A stretch of DNA of 53,857 nucleotides from Corallochytrium limacisporum (lineage: Eukaryota; Opisthokonta): positions 73,431-127,287 of the forward strand of contig PDIP01000063.1 in the NCBI GenBank assembly GCA_002811645.1. Reading direction: 5' to 3'. Below are positions 20,127 to 31,498 of this stretch, in pieces. The notes below the pieces were generated by a model. That model ran no database searches. It had not been told where the DNA came from and saw only the letters and a list, made by a program, of their open reading frames with translations. The translations under genes and the position numbers were made by a program. Numbering within the stretch: the stretch's first letter is position 1; each line of letters starts with the position of its first letter.

Positions 20127-22385
20127 TCATTTCTTCTTGCCAGTGGCGGCGGGCTCCTGTCGACCCTGATCCTCCATGTGCTGCTTGATTGCATCCTGCA
20201 GCACATCCTGCGGCGCAGGTGCATGATGTGAGTATTCCATGGCAAATTCACCCTTGCCCTGGGTACTGGAGCGCAGATCGGTAGAGTAGCCAAACATCTG
20301 AGCCAGCGGAATGTCAGAGTAGACCACGACAAAGCCATCTTGACTGGCGGTCTCCTTGATAATGCCACGGCGCTGATTGACCTGGGAAATGAGTGTTCCC
20401 TGGAACTCTTCCGGGGCGCTGATCTCGACCGACATGATGGGTTCGAGCATCTGTACATTCTCCTTCTTGAACGCATCACGCACAGCTCCGCGGGTTGCTA
20501 GGTTGAAAGCCAGTTCAGACGAATCCACAGCATGAGCAGCACCGTCCTTCAACACCATTGCGACACCAGTGATCGGCTGTCCCGTCAGGTAGCTCTTCTG
20601 GCAGGCTTCCATCCAGCCCTTCTCGATCGCTGGTACGTAGTTGGGAGGGATGTTGTTGCCCACCAGTTCGTTGACAAATTCGAGTTCGCCAGAGCGTTCC
20701 GGAGCCAGGGGAACCAGTTCGCCCTGAATCTTCGCATACTGACCGGCACCGCCAGACTGTTTCTTGTGTACATAGTCCACCGGTACGGCGCGGTTCAGGG
20801 TCTCTTTGAAGGCCACGCGTGGCTTGCCGACGACGCATTCTGCGCCATACTCGCGCTTCAGACGTTCAGTGTAGATCTGAAGGTGGAGCTCGCCCATGCC
20901 GGAGATAATGGTCTCCTTGGAGTCGGGATCAATGTGCATGCGGAAGGTCGGATCTTCCTTCTGGAAGCGGGTAATACCCTTGAACATCTTATCACGGTCA
21001 TCAGTTGAGTTGGGTTTGATGGAGAGGCTGATCACGGGGTCGGGAACAAAGATGTTCTCGCAGGAAAGGGGCAGGTCAGCAGTGAAGGTGTCACCAGAGA
21101 AACAATCGAGTCCAAAGATGGCGCCCAGCTCACCGGCGTCCAGAGACTGAACGTCCTCCATTTCGTCGGCATGCATGCGTACCAAACGGCTGATGCGCAC
21201 CTTCTGCTTGCGGTTCGTATTCATGAGCATATCACCGCGTTTGATTTTGCCCTGGTACACACGCAAGTAGGTCAGTTGGCCATATTTGGATTCCTCAAGT
21301 TTAAAGGCGAGACCGACGAAGCCCTTGTCACTGCCGCGATTACCGTCCAGCGCCACCTTGACCAGATTATCATCGGTGGAGGCACTCTGATCAATGGCCA
21401 GGTTTTCTACTTCCAGGGGATTGGGGAGATAGTCCACCACCGCATCCAGCATGGGCTGCACACCAACGTTCTTGAGTGCCGTGCCCATGAACACGGGCAT
21501 GAACTCCCTTGCAATGACCTGGCGACGGATGGCAGCCTTGAGCTCGTCCAAAGGTGGCTCCTCGTCCATCAGGTAGTACTCTTCCATCTTCTCGTCCACA
21601 TTTGCCAATGCACCAATCATCTCGTGGCGGTGCTCCTTAGCCTCGGCCAGCATGTCCTCTGGAATCTCTTGAACAGTCACATTCTCACCGTAGTCACCCT
21701 CAAAGTGCAGAGCCCGCATCTCGATCAGGTCAATCAAACCCTTCAGATGGGTCTCCCGGCCAATGGGCAGCATAACAGCCGCGGCATTGCGGCGCAGTTT
21801 GCTCTTAATCTGCTCCACCACCCGCAACGGGTTCGCACCCATGCGATCCAATTTATTGATGAAGCCAATGGCGGGGACATTGTAGCGCTTCATCTGACGA
21901 TCCACTGTCATGGTTTGGCTCTGAACGCCACCGACCGAGCACAGCACCATCACGGCACCGTCCAGCACACGCAGACTGCGCTCCACTTCGATGGTGAAGT
22001 CGACGTGACCGGGAGTGTCAATAATGTTGATGTTGTAGTCCCGCCATTTGGTGTAGGTAGCAGCAGACTGGATGGTAATGCCCTTCTCCCGTTCCAATTC
22101 CATGGAGTCCATCTTAGCACCAACGCCATCCTTTCCGCGCACTTCGTGGATCTTTGAGATGCGGCCGGTGTAGAACAGAACACGTTCGGTGAGGGTAGTT
22201 TTACCGGAGTCAATGTGGGCACTGATACCGATGTTGCGGACCCGTTCCACATCCAGGAGTTCCTTGTCGTCCGCGTTCTTGACAGCACCAGCAGCGGAAG
22301 CGTAGAAGCGGGGAGATGCAACCAAAGCCCGCAGTCCCACGGCCCGCTGTCCCACTGAGACAGAAGTACGGTAGAGTCCCAGCAT
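20127..22385 (-). CDS. GFM1: Mitochondrial translation elongation factor G1
   Basis: This GTPase drives ribosome translocation in mitochondria. The 752-residue product is almost the length of human GFM1 (751). The first 30 or so residues are Arg/Ser/Ala-rich with no acidic residue, as expected for a mitochondrial presequence. G-domain motifs are complete: AHIDSGKTT (56-64), the switch I segment EREKGITIQSAAT (98-110), DTPGHVDF (123-130) and NKLDRMGAN (177-185). Domains II to V follow without a break, and the protein ends in a lysine-rich tail. AHIDSGKTT with Ser in the P-loop is typical of EFG1. The start is the first in-frame ATG and the stop is TGA; no introns. Confidence 0.97.
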   Translation of the reverse strand: MLGLYRTSVSVGQRAVGLRALVASPRFYASAAGAVKNADDKELLDVERVRNIGISAHIDSGKTTLTERVLFYTGRISKIHEVRGKDGVGAKMDSMELEREKGITIQSAATYTKWRDYNINIIDTPGHVDFTIEVERSLRVLDGAVMVLCSVGGVQSQTMTVDRQMKRYNVPAIGFINKLDRMGANPLRVVEQIKSKLRRNAAAVMLPIGRETHLKGLIDLIEMRALHFEGDYGENVTVQEIPEDMLAEAKEHRHEMIGALANVDEKMEEYYLMDEEPPLDELKAAIRRQVIAREFMPVFMGTALKNVGVQPMLDAVVDYLPNPLEVENLAIDQSASTDDNLVKVALDGNRGSDKGFVGLAFKLEESKYGQLTYLRVYQGKIKRGDMLMNTNRKQKVRISRLVRMHADEMEDVQSLDAGELGAIFGLDCFSGDTFTADLPLSCENIFVPDPVISLSIKPNSTDDRDKMFKGITRFQKEDPTFRMHIDPDSKETIISGMGELHLQIYTERLKREYGAECVVGKPRVAFKETLNRAVPVDYVHKKQSGGAGQYAKIQGELVPLAPERSGELEFVNELVGNNIPPNYVPAIEKGWMEACQKSYLTGQPITGVAMVLKDGAAHAVDSSELAFNLATRGAVRDAFKKENVQMLEPIMSVEISAPEEFQGTLISQVNQRRGIIKETASQDGFVVVYSDIPLAQMFGYSTDLRSSTQGKGEFAMEYSHHAPAPQDVLQDAIKQHMEDQGRQEPAATGKKK

Positions 22386-22766
22386 AGCAGGGCTGTACTA
22401 TACTTTCTTTAAGAGCTGTTTAATAGAGGGATAACCCTCCCCTTTTTAACGTTTTGTTTGTGGTGGGACGATTGCGTCTTGCAACACGGACAGTCATGAT
22501 CTCAAGTACCTACTCAAAAAAATAAACCACTCACACCGGACCAACGTTCAGGGTGAAAGTGGGGTTCCAAAATTCAACGTCCTACCGTTCACAAGGTTCT
22601 CCAATCTCCCGTAAACAAAATTTGAATTCTCTTTTCACATCTCTCTGGCTGTGTCTCTTGCCACCACCCCACCTCCCTCCTCCTGCAGTGTGTGGTAGCG
22701 TGCCCCGTCTGTGCGTGTGCGTGCGTGTGTGCGCTCTGAAAACCCTTGCTCCGTGGCTGTCTCTTC

Positions 22767-22820
<54 letters not shown>

Positions 22821-23488
22821 CTTGCGTGTGCCTGCCTGGAACTACCACCGTATCCCGCAAGGGCTTTTATCCGCTTGGGCCTGGGGCAGAACCTGAGAGA
22901 TGGGGGCCTCGACGGGCGGAGGGAGGGTTTTTAAGAGCGGAGCCTAGGGCACTTTCGGTGAACACGCGGTTTTCCTCACTTTTTTTTTCCTTTTATTTTT
23001 TTTTTCTCGCGGGTCTCTTCTCTACTGCCTTGGGCGACCCCCCCCCACTGCCGTCCCCCGGGGACCGGTGGTGGTGGTGGGTACGGAGCGGGATGGAAAA
23101 AAAAGGAAATCCATTCTGTTTTGATTCGGTATGCACCCGAACCACCCGACGGTAGTGTTTTTACATAGAAGAACCGGGGGAAGAAGGGAAATATATTTCC
23201 GTTTGCTTAGGGAGAGACGTACCCCACCTCCTCACCAATATTATCATTTATCACTCCGCGTCTTGTCCGTAGTGAAAGTGTTGGCTTGCTACCTCCCCGC
23301 GGGGAATGTGGGGCAAGCGATCAATACACTGATATCAGATTGGGGGGTGGGTGGGTCAAAAGGGAATGAATATGCGCGCGTGCGTGTATATACATATATA
23401 TTTATATGAATCTATGTTGGTGAATGATCTGCAGTGACGGTTGATTGGACAAGCTTGACAAAAACAATGTACGCTGGCCGCGGAATTT
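22386..23488. other. Upstream region of GFM1, microsatellite-rich
   Basis: A 1.1 kb interval between the GFM1 start and the end of the ankyrin gene. It contains a long CT repeat, T runs around 22980-23006, G/C runs and a GTGTATATACATATATATT stretch near 23383-23402. No gene seen. Confidence 0.5.
22770..22817. repeat. (CT)24 microsatellite
   Basis: Uninterrupted CT dinucleotide repeat of about 48 bases, a pyrimidine-only mirror tract about 385 bases upstream of the GFM1 start. Confidence 0.95.
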
Positions 23489-24787
23489 TCAACGGCCTTG
23501 TGTGCTACGACCCAGGGTATGATACGCGTTTTTGAAGTTCATATCCAGCGCCCGCGTTAGATCAGCTCCTTTGCTCACCAACAGGTTTTCCATATCTTTG
23601 CTCTTGTTGTTGAGGGCATAGTATAGTGGAGTGCATCCGAATCCATCCTCGTCGTCGGCCCTGACACCCTTGGCGACCAAGAGATCCTTGGCCAATTCCA
23701 GATTGTCGTGCATAGCCGCATAGTGGACGCAAGTCATTTTCGCATTGTCCTTGGCACACACGTTGCAGCCACGTTCGAGCAAGATACGGACAACGGCCTC
23801 CGCATCCACAGCACAGGCCATGAGCAAAACGGTCTGACCCTTGTTATTCCTAGTCTCTAACAGCTTGCGCATGAGCTCCGCCTGATGCGGCGTCAAACCT
23901 CCCGGGGCCGCCTTGCTGTTGTCCGAAGCAGCTATCACCCTGCAGCTCGATATGATGCTATTGCTCAGATTTGTAAGCTCTTCGCTCTCTCCGTCGTCAC
24001 GACTCGGTGACGAAGTTGGCGTGGAATTTCCGGAACCCATTGGAACATGCTGTTGCTGTTGCTGTTGTAGTTGTTGTTGTTGGTGGTGGTGGTGATGGTG
24101 ATGGTGCTGTTGCTGGTGTGTCTGAGTGGACTGCTGTGGTGGTAGCTGCTCGCTGCCCAGTTCTGGTGACTTCAAGCTCCCGCTGCGGGAGGTAGTGATA
24201 GTCGTGGTAGTCGTGAGGGTTGCGTCCCCACTGTTTCGTGGGCTACTCGGGTTCGACCGGAAACCGAGAGAGGTCCGTAGCGAGCGGGCCCTCGTTGGCG
24301 TCGCCTGCTTGGGCGGTCGATACGTGATCGCTGCATAGAGAAGCCGCTCGAGTGTCTGCATGGGATCCACCGTCATCAACGCTTCGTGCATAGCAGTGTT
24401 GCCGTGGGACTTTTCAGTGATGGTCAGGAGCTCAAAACTGGCATCCATATCGAGCAGAGTGACCACCGCCTCCGTATCCTCCAGGCAAACAGCCAACATC
24501 AGTGGCGTGAAGCCGTCAATGTTCTGGCCCCGGGCCAGCGGTCGAACGTTCGATGCTTTGCAGAGAAGCTCCAGCGCGTCCTGTGCGTGGTGCTTGACGG
24601 CCGTGTGCAAGAGGTTGTCCCCGTTCTTATTTATATGCTTTAGGGCCATGATGGGCAGTTGTTGACCTCCGCTGCCGTTCTTACTGGAACCGATGTCTGC
24701 AAAGATCCTCTCCATGCCCGGACAGTCATTGCTCTGTACGCAAGAGTCCAGCTCTTGCATAATCTTTTGACTTTGATTATTCCCCAT
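23489..24787 (-). CDS. Ankyrin-repeat protein with N-myristoylation signal and polyHis/polyGln linker
   Basis: A 432-residue protein from the first ATG. The N-terminus MGNNQSQ fits the N-myristoylation consensus (Gly2, Ser6), so membrane attachment is likely. Ankyrin repeats are visible at about 54-85 (NGDNLLHTAVKHH), 90-122 (DGFTPLMLAVCLED) and 128-160 (HGNTAMHEAL). After a low-complexity linker of about 130 residues come three more (KGQTVLLMACA, KMTCVHYAAMHDN, FGCTPLYYALNN). The linker is Ser/Thr-rich with a block of eight His followed by a Gln run. Ankyrin repeats bind protein partners; no enzymatic domain is present. The specific orthologue is not recognised. Stop TGA; no introns. Confidence 0.88.
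   Translation of the reverse strand: MGNNQSQKIMQELDSCVQSNDCPGMERIFADIGSSKNGSGGQQLPIMALKHINKNGDNLLHTAVKHHAQDALELLCKASNVRPLARGQNIDGFTPLMLAVCLEDTEAVVTLLDMDASFELLTITEKSHGNTAMHEALMTVDPMQTLERLLYAAITYRPPKQATPTRARSLRTSLGFRSNPSSPRNSGDATLTTTTTITTSRSGSLKSPELGSEQLPPQQSTQTHQQQHHHHHHHHQQQQLQQQQQQHVPMGSGNSTPTSSPSRDDGESEELTNLSNSIISSCRVIAASDNSKAAPGGLTPHQAELMRKLLETRNNKGQTVLLMACAVDAEAVVRILLERGCNVCAKDNAKMTCVHYAAMHDNLELAKDLLVAKGVRADDEDGFGCTPLYYALNNKSKDMENLLVSKGADLTRALDMNFKNAYHTLGRSTQGR
24046..24119. repeat. Coding CAG/CAC triplet-rich tract
   Basis: Triplet-rich stretch (CTG, GTT, GTG on the plus strand) encoding the His and Gln runs of the ankyrin protein on the minus strand. It is likely to vary in length. Confidence 0.85.
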
Positions 24788-25323
24788 GGTAGAAAGTTTA
24801 CTGTGTTCTTTTTTTCCCGTTCACTTGCTTTCCACCCAAGATTTCTTTTCTTCCCGGAAGGAAGTACTCAGTTTCAGATTGGACAGACCATTCACTAATC
24901 CCTTCCTTTGGATGTCCAATTGCTCATTTATTCTCACGTCCACAAATGTGTAGAATTCTGCTATGCAGTCATTTCACGAACCTTTCCAAGAAATAAATAA
25001 GAAACCGAATGAAAGCTCTACTAATGATTGTCAGCCAGTCAAAGCCCATGTGTGTCCCACTCTCGTCGAAGTACCCTGCCGGTCGTCCCATGTCAGGATG
25101 ATCACGAAACAAAACGAACCAGTAGTGGGATCTGGGCTTTGTTCTTTTGGGAGTTCAAAGACACTTTCCCGAGCTCACACCCGCATCAGCTCCAAACCAA
25201 GACCAAAACGGCACGCCCAAAAAAACACACAACCCAAAACGATGAAATGGCAAATTTTCCGGAAAGCAAGCCCCAAAACACGGAGAGCCGAAAGGAAACG
25301 GAACACTCACCGACCCTCCCCCC

Positions 25324-25395
25324 TCTCTCTCTCTCTCTCCCTATTCCCCCCATCCCTCCCTTCCCACTCTCTCTCTCTCTCTCTCTCTATTCTCT
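25324..25395. repeat. CT-rich pyrimidine tract
   Basis: Two (CT)n blocks separated by a C/T-rich spacer, pyrimidine apart from a few A. Confidence 0.85.
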
Positions 25396-25777
25396 CCCTT
25401 CGCACACACAAGCCAAAAAAACACACTCACTCACACAAAAATGCCAGAGAAGGGAGAGGGCACACCCCTCGCACGGGGGAGAACCACGGACCACCCAACT
25501 TTTCTTTTTTTTCTTTCCCCTTCCCCCCCTCCTTTTACCCACTACCGCAGGCCGGGAAAAGAAACCCCTCCCGGGAAAAAAGTGAAAGAAAGAAAAGAGA
25601 AAAGAGAAAAGGAAAAAAAAACCCACGGGGCCTGGGCAAGGGGGAGGGGGGCCGTAGTTGAAAGAACTCACCACCAACCCCCGAGGAAAGGGGGGCAGGG
25701 CAGGGGGGGGGAGGGTATTTCTTGGGATGGGTTAGGAAAGACCCGGACTGCGCGTGAGTGTCTGAGTGTGCGTACGC

Positions 25778-25893
<116 letters not shown>

Positions 25894-26257
25894 CGTGACA
25901 TTCTCTCTCTCCCCCCCCCTTTCCTTCCCTCTGATCCTTTCCTTCGTCGGTGTTCAGCGTCTCGTCCCTTTTTCTGTCAGGGCGCTGTGTGACTGGGGAC
26001 CTGCCGCTGCTGCTGCTGTCCTTTGGCCGCTCTGCGGCTGCTGCTCTGCTGCTGCTGCTGTGGTGGTGGTGGAGGTGGTGGTGTGAGACAGGCAAGGGAG
26101 CATTGCGAGCCCCTATTTCCGTATTGCGCAGACGAAATTGATAAGGCCGGCAGCGTCGCCCACCCCGGAAGAGGCCCAAGAAAACGATTTAACCAGAGAG
26201 CGGGCCAAAAAAACAAAAAAGAAAAGTCCAGGAGCGAGACACATACACAGACACTAC

Positions 26258-26294
26258 ACAGAGAGAGAGAGAGAGTGAGTGAGTGAGTGAGAGA
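26258..26294. repeat. GA/GAGT microsatellite
   Basis: (GA)n followed by four or five GAGT units. Confidence 0.8.
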
Positions 26295-26901
26295 ATGAGA
26301 GAGATAGCTAGAAAATAGAGAAGCAGAATTAAAAGAGGGGGTTTTTAGAGAGATAAGGAATGCCGTTTATCAGGGTCCTTCGGGGTGATTTTTCATCTGT
26401 GCGTGCGTTTGTGCGTGTGTGTGTGTGTAGAAAATTGAGCCGAATTAATCACGCACCCGTCCGTCCCTACCGAGAGAGCGCACGAATGATTGCGTGAGGC
26501 ACCCTTGGCCCCTTTGGCAGGAGTCGAGGCTGAGAAAAGACACAGCACACACACACACACAGAGGCCCGGGACGTCTCCTCCCTGGCTCTTCTCCCCCTT
26601 TTTCATATACTTTTTCCCTTGTTTCTTTTACGCTTTTGCGCAGAGTGGCAGCAGCAAGTCCGTACACACACACACACTCGCTCCCGGGTCACAAGAACAC
26701 ACAAAAAAGAAAGAAAAAATAACAAAAAATTTGCATTGCGTCCGAACCACTAACCCACCTCCCCCCTCCCCTCCTTCGGGGGAAACACAGGACCCACCCG
26801 GCACAGAGAGAGAGAGTGGTAGTACACCACACACGCTGGAAACTGATCCTGCACCTCCTCCTCCCCCCCGCTGCGGAGATCTCTCTCTCTCTCTCTGCCT
26901 C

Positions 26902-27567
26902 NNNNNNNNNNNNNNNNNNNNNNNNNNNNNNNNNNNNNNNNNNNNNNNNNNNNNNNNNNNNNNNNNNNNNNNNNNNNNNNNNNNNNNNNNNNNNNNNNNN
27001 NNNNNNNNNNNNNNNNNNNNNNNNNNNNNNNNNNNNNNNNNNNNNNNNNNNNNNNNNNNNNNNNNNNNNNNNNNNNNNNNNNNNNNNNNNNNNNNNNNNN
27101 NNNNNNNNNNNNNNNNNNNNNNNNNNNNNNNNNNNNNNNNNNNNNNNNNNNNNNNNNNNNNNNNNNNNNNNNNNNNNNNNNNNNNNNNNNNNNNNNNNNN
27201 NNNNNNNNNNNNNNNNNNNNNNNNNNNNNNNNNNNNNNNNNNNNNNNNNNNNNNNNNNNNNNNNNNNNNNNNNNNNNNNNNNNNNNNNNNNNNNNNNNNN
27301 NNNNNNNNNNNNNNNNNNNNNNNNNNNNNNNNNNNNNNNNNNNNNNNNNNNNNNNNNNNNNNNNNNNNNNNNNNNNNNNNNNNNNNNNNNNNNNNNNNNN
27401 NNNNNNNNNNNNNNNNNNNNNNNNNNNNNNNNNNNNNNNNNNNNNNNNNNNNNNNNNNNNNNNNNNNNNNNNNNNNNNNNNNNNNNNNNNNNNNNNNNNN
27501 NNNNNNNNNNNNNNNNNNNNNNNNNNNNNNNNNNNNNNNNNNNNNNNNNNNNNNNNNNNNNNNNNNN
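26902..27567. other. Assembly gap
   Basis: Run of 666 N. The left flank is a CT repeat and the right flank a G run, so the gap probably arose where low-complexity sequence broke the assembly. Confidence 0.99.
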
Positions 27568-27737
27568 GGGGGGGCCCTTCCGCTTCCGGGGATGGGAGAA
27601 TGGAAAGAAACGGCAAGACTTGCTTAGATCTCGTCGGGGTCCATGATGGATGATTGAAGAGTGGATGGGAGGGGATGGCGCGGCATCCCTTTGTATGCCA
27701 TGCATGACAATGCATGGCCTAGCTACTGCCCGTCGTC

Positions 27738-27757
27738 CTTTCTTTCTTTCTTTCTTT
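27738..27757. repeat. (TTTC)n microsatellite
   Basis: About five TTTC tetranucleotide units. Confidence 0.85.
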
Positions 27758-27866
27758 ATTGAATCGGACGAACAAAATGGCCGGGCCGAATCACGGTAAC
27801 CGTCCCCGAATCTGTGGCTCTCGCTGCCCGCCACCCCGGCGCGGGAGGGGGGCCTGTAACCCTTGC

Positions 27867-27911
27867 CACACACACACACACACTCTCTCTCTCTCTCTCT
27901 ATCTCTCTCTC
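27867..27911. repeat. Compound CA/CT microsatellite
   Basis: (CA)n running directly into (CT)n with one ATC interruption. Confidence 0.9.
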
Positions 27912-28340
27912 ATTCTCCGTGTGTACAGTATCTGTCGGCCTACGCACTTTTATGCGAACAGTGCCACAACCAAGACTCTCTCCTTCTCTTTCCCCCCCCC
28001 TTCTTCCTCTCCCTTTTTTATTTGCCCTCGCTCCTTAAGCTTTTATCCGGCTTCTATTTTTCCAAGGAAATTAACAACCCACTCGGCTCAAGGAGGTCGG
28101 GTTTCCACCCGGCCCGGTCCATGCTTATCCGTTTATGTCCTCTCTTCACTGTCTGTTGTTGGGCACACACACATCCCTACCCGATTGATTCTATGTTAAA
28201 AGGTTGTGTCTCTCTCTCTCTCTTTTTTCCTGTTGTGTGTGTGTGTGTTTGTGTCCATGGAGCGTATATGAATCTCTCTGTTCCTTTCTCTATGTCTTGG
28301 TTTCTTGGTGGTATGTTACCTGGGCGTCTGTACGGTTGTC

Positions 28341-28382
28341 TCGCTCTCTCTCTCTCTCGCTCTCTCGCTCTCCCCTCTCTCT
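28341..28382. repeat. CT-rich microsatellite
   Basis: (CT)n blocks with single G interruptions. Confidence 0.8.
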
Positions 28383-30366
28383 ACACTCCCACCCACCACC
28401 ACCACCGGACTGGCCTATTAATTTATCCGAAGTGTCAAGCGTTAGCCAAAACAGGAGACATAGGAAATTCCATAGTAAATGAGTGATCGAAAAATCTAAG
28501 GAATGGTGCAGTATGCGGGGGAAAAAGCTTTTTGGGTACTGGGAAGGCAGGCCTGCCTGACTGCCCTTGCCCTTGCTTGCTCTAGCTCCCCTTCCGCCCT
28601 TCCTCCAAAAGAGCAAATTCACTTAAATTTTGTAATGCGTCACCTCCTCTCTCCCTTCCACCTCATCCACCCCGCGCGGGGGGGGGTTTATACTCACTAT
28701 AGAGTTTCTTCTTCCTAAACCACCACACAGCACTCACCAACAACAACCAAACATCCCCCCTGCGCTTAACGGCGGTTTTCATTACGGGAATCTTTCGTGC
28801 TTTTAAGCGTGTGATGGATGATGGGATGCGTTTGTTAATTTTCTTTTGTGTTTCTTTATGCTTTCGTTTTCGTCTTTTGGGTCACAGGTATGGTAGTAGA
28901 AGTACCAAATATGTACCGTTGATCTGGTTCCTTTGACCCTCCCTTCTCGCCTGCTTTTTTTCTTACCTTCTCCCTTTCTCTCAATATTGAGTTTTCTTTT
29001 TGGGCTGCTGCTGCTGCTGCTGCTGGTGGTGCTGCTGTTGGTGCTGGTGGTGGTGGTGCTGAGGCAGCCAAGCCATTTTTCTTAGTGGTGCTTGCGTTGG
29101 CTTTGCTTTGACTTTTGCTTTCGCTGCGCTCCTTGCCGTGTTTTGCTACGTGGGTGTGTATGTGTCTCGCTCTTTCTAACTAACTAACAAAGTAGCTAAC
29201 CAAGTCCCTTTTTTCTATTTCTTTTTCTGTTTATGTTAATTGTTCTGACTCTTTGCTCGTCGCTGGCCCTAAGTTTTAAAATGGCCATCCATCCCTACCT
29301 ACCTACCTACCCCCTCCCCTTTCCTCCCGGGCGGGTCTTCCCTTTGCCCCTCTGGTACTTTTATTACCGGGACACCCACCCAAACGGCATCCGAAAACAC
29401 GATGACATTTGCACATTCCACAGTGGACCCTTCCGTGATCCTAGCAATCCCCATTTCAGTATATAATGTACTTAATATTATTGGAAGGATTGGCTTCGTT
29501 GCGTAAAAACTGGTCTGAGTTCGACCGCTAAAGTCCAAGGTACGAAATGGGGGAGGACCGGACAGTGGTTAATGCGGTGGGCCGTGCGCTGAGGGGAGTG
29601 GGGGGGGGGGGTTTAGGGTTAGGTGAAAATGAATGAAAGTTTTATACAAAACCCAAACGAAAAAAAAAAAATAGAATGAGCCCAGAGAGAGAGTGAGAGA
29701 GAGTGGCGGAGTGGAAAGTCCTTGTTTGTGCTGCCTCCCTTTTTTTTTTCCGTCTTGTCCTTCCGTCCGTCTTGTCCGGTTCAACGTCCACGCACACTCC
29801 CGCCCGCCCGCACCCGCCTGACTGACAGCCGGCGTGAGGAGGAGGAAGAGGTTTAGTTTTTTTTGTTTCTTGGACCAATTTCCTTATTTTTTTCTTGCCC
29901 TTAAAAAAAGCAAAAGGTGAAAAACTACCGCAAAAGAAATGTAAAAAAAAGGAAGGGGAATGAAATAGTGAAAGAGTTCAAGCAGTGAGTTTTTAAGGAG
30001 CTGAAAAGAAAAAATTCATTGTGCAGAGAAAATAAAAGAAAATTTTCCACCGCGGATGATTTTATCAGTGCGTTGGGTACTGGAGCCAAACGGAGGGTGC
30101 TTCGTGGCCTTGCGCCAACCAACCAACCAACCAACCCTTCCCTTCACGGCCCGCCCTCCTGTCCTGCTGCGTCCCTTTCTCCCTCGCCCCCCCCCCTCCC
30201 CTCCCTCCTTTTTTTTTCTTTTTTCTGCTGTACTGCGCCCCTAACGTCGTCCACGGGGATGAAAGGAGGGATGGGTTGTTGAAATCATCATCGATCTAAA
30301 GGGGTTGGACAGACCGACACGCACGCACACACAGAGAGAAAGCCTCTGGTGTGGTGGTGTTTGATG

Positions 30367-30396
30367 AACTACTACTACTACTACTACTACTACTAC
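30367..30396. repeat. (CTA)n trinucleotide repeat
   Basis: About ten CTA units in non-coding DNA. Confidence 0.9.
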
Positions 30397-31403
30397 AACA
30401 ACACGCAACACATACACAACACTCGCGAAGCCCTAAACCTTGCCCCCACCCAACCCCAACCCCAAGACACTTTTACCACGGGAGCGAGATCAGCCCCGCG
30501 CCGTCTCCACCATCACTAAAACAACTCTATCCCCCCCCAATCCCTTCCTCATGCATTCATCACCATCCATCATCACAATCACAAGGTCCCATCGCAACGC
30601 ATTCCATCATTTACAACACACACACCAAAACGAAACCACCCCGACCAATTCCTGGGCAAATTGTAAAAAAAGTAAAAAAAAAAAGGGAGAAGAGAAAATT
30701 CCAGTGATAATTTCACGCCGATGAGCATTTGATCCTTTCTCGCCTCTCTGTTCGTTTTATTCTAGTTTTTTTGCTCGTCGGGCAGTCTTTGGATATTGCA
30801 AAGCCGCACCGCGCGCGCGGCACATCAAAACCCGGCAAAAACACACGCAGTGAAAATAAAAGAAAAAAAAAACAAAAGTCTAAAACCGTGCCCAAAGGTT
30901 TGAAATAGTACTAATTAAATAGAAAAAAGCCAACGCAATGGACCCATGCGGTATGATGAATCTTGGGGTTGTTTTCATCACTTGTGATTTAGGGGGGTGG
31001 GGCGTTCGTTCGTTTTGCTTTTTGGTTGCTTCTCCGGCATCTCAGACGCAGTAGAGAACCACAAGGAGAAGGGGAAGGGGGGCGCGAATGGGAACCGGTC
31101 GATCACAGTAACAAGCATGTGCGTTCGTTGCTCTGTGTTTTCTCACCTCGATCTCTCCCACTGTGTGCAAGCAGCAAGAAAGAAGCACATGGTGAGTGGT
31201 GGCAAGTAAGCTTACAACCAAAGGACGTGTGTGCCTCACTTTGGCATCGCATCACGATGTTGTTCCGATCGTTTTCCCGTCTGCCTTCTTTCGGTGAGCA
31301 GAGCGGTGTCGGGGTGGGTGTGGGTGTGACTATCGGTTTCTGTGTTTTTTTGGCAGTCATGTCCTTTCAAATGTCTGCAAGTGTTTCTTGACAGCGAGAT
31401 CAC

Positions 31404-31498
31404 CACACACACACACACACACTCACTCACTCACTCACACATACATACATACATACATACATACATACATACATACATACATACATACATACATACAC
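31404..31498. repeat. Compound CA / ACTC / ATAC microsatellite
   Basis: (CA)n, then four ACTC units, then about fourteen ATAC tetranucleotide units in one uninterrupted array. Confidence 0.95.

Noticed and set aside
21171-22157. Long antisense frame over mitochondrial EF-G
   Set aside because: Shadow of the EF-G coding frame caused by codon bias.
26494-27879. Long open frames across the N gap on both strands
   Set aside because: They exist only because N codons are not stops; flanks are low complexity.
29609-29623. TTTAGGGTTAGG, telomere-like
   Set aside because: Only about two degenerate units; no array, so not a telomere.
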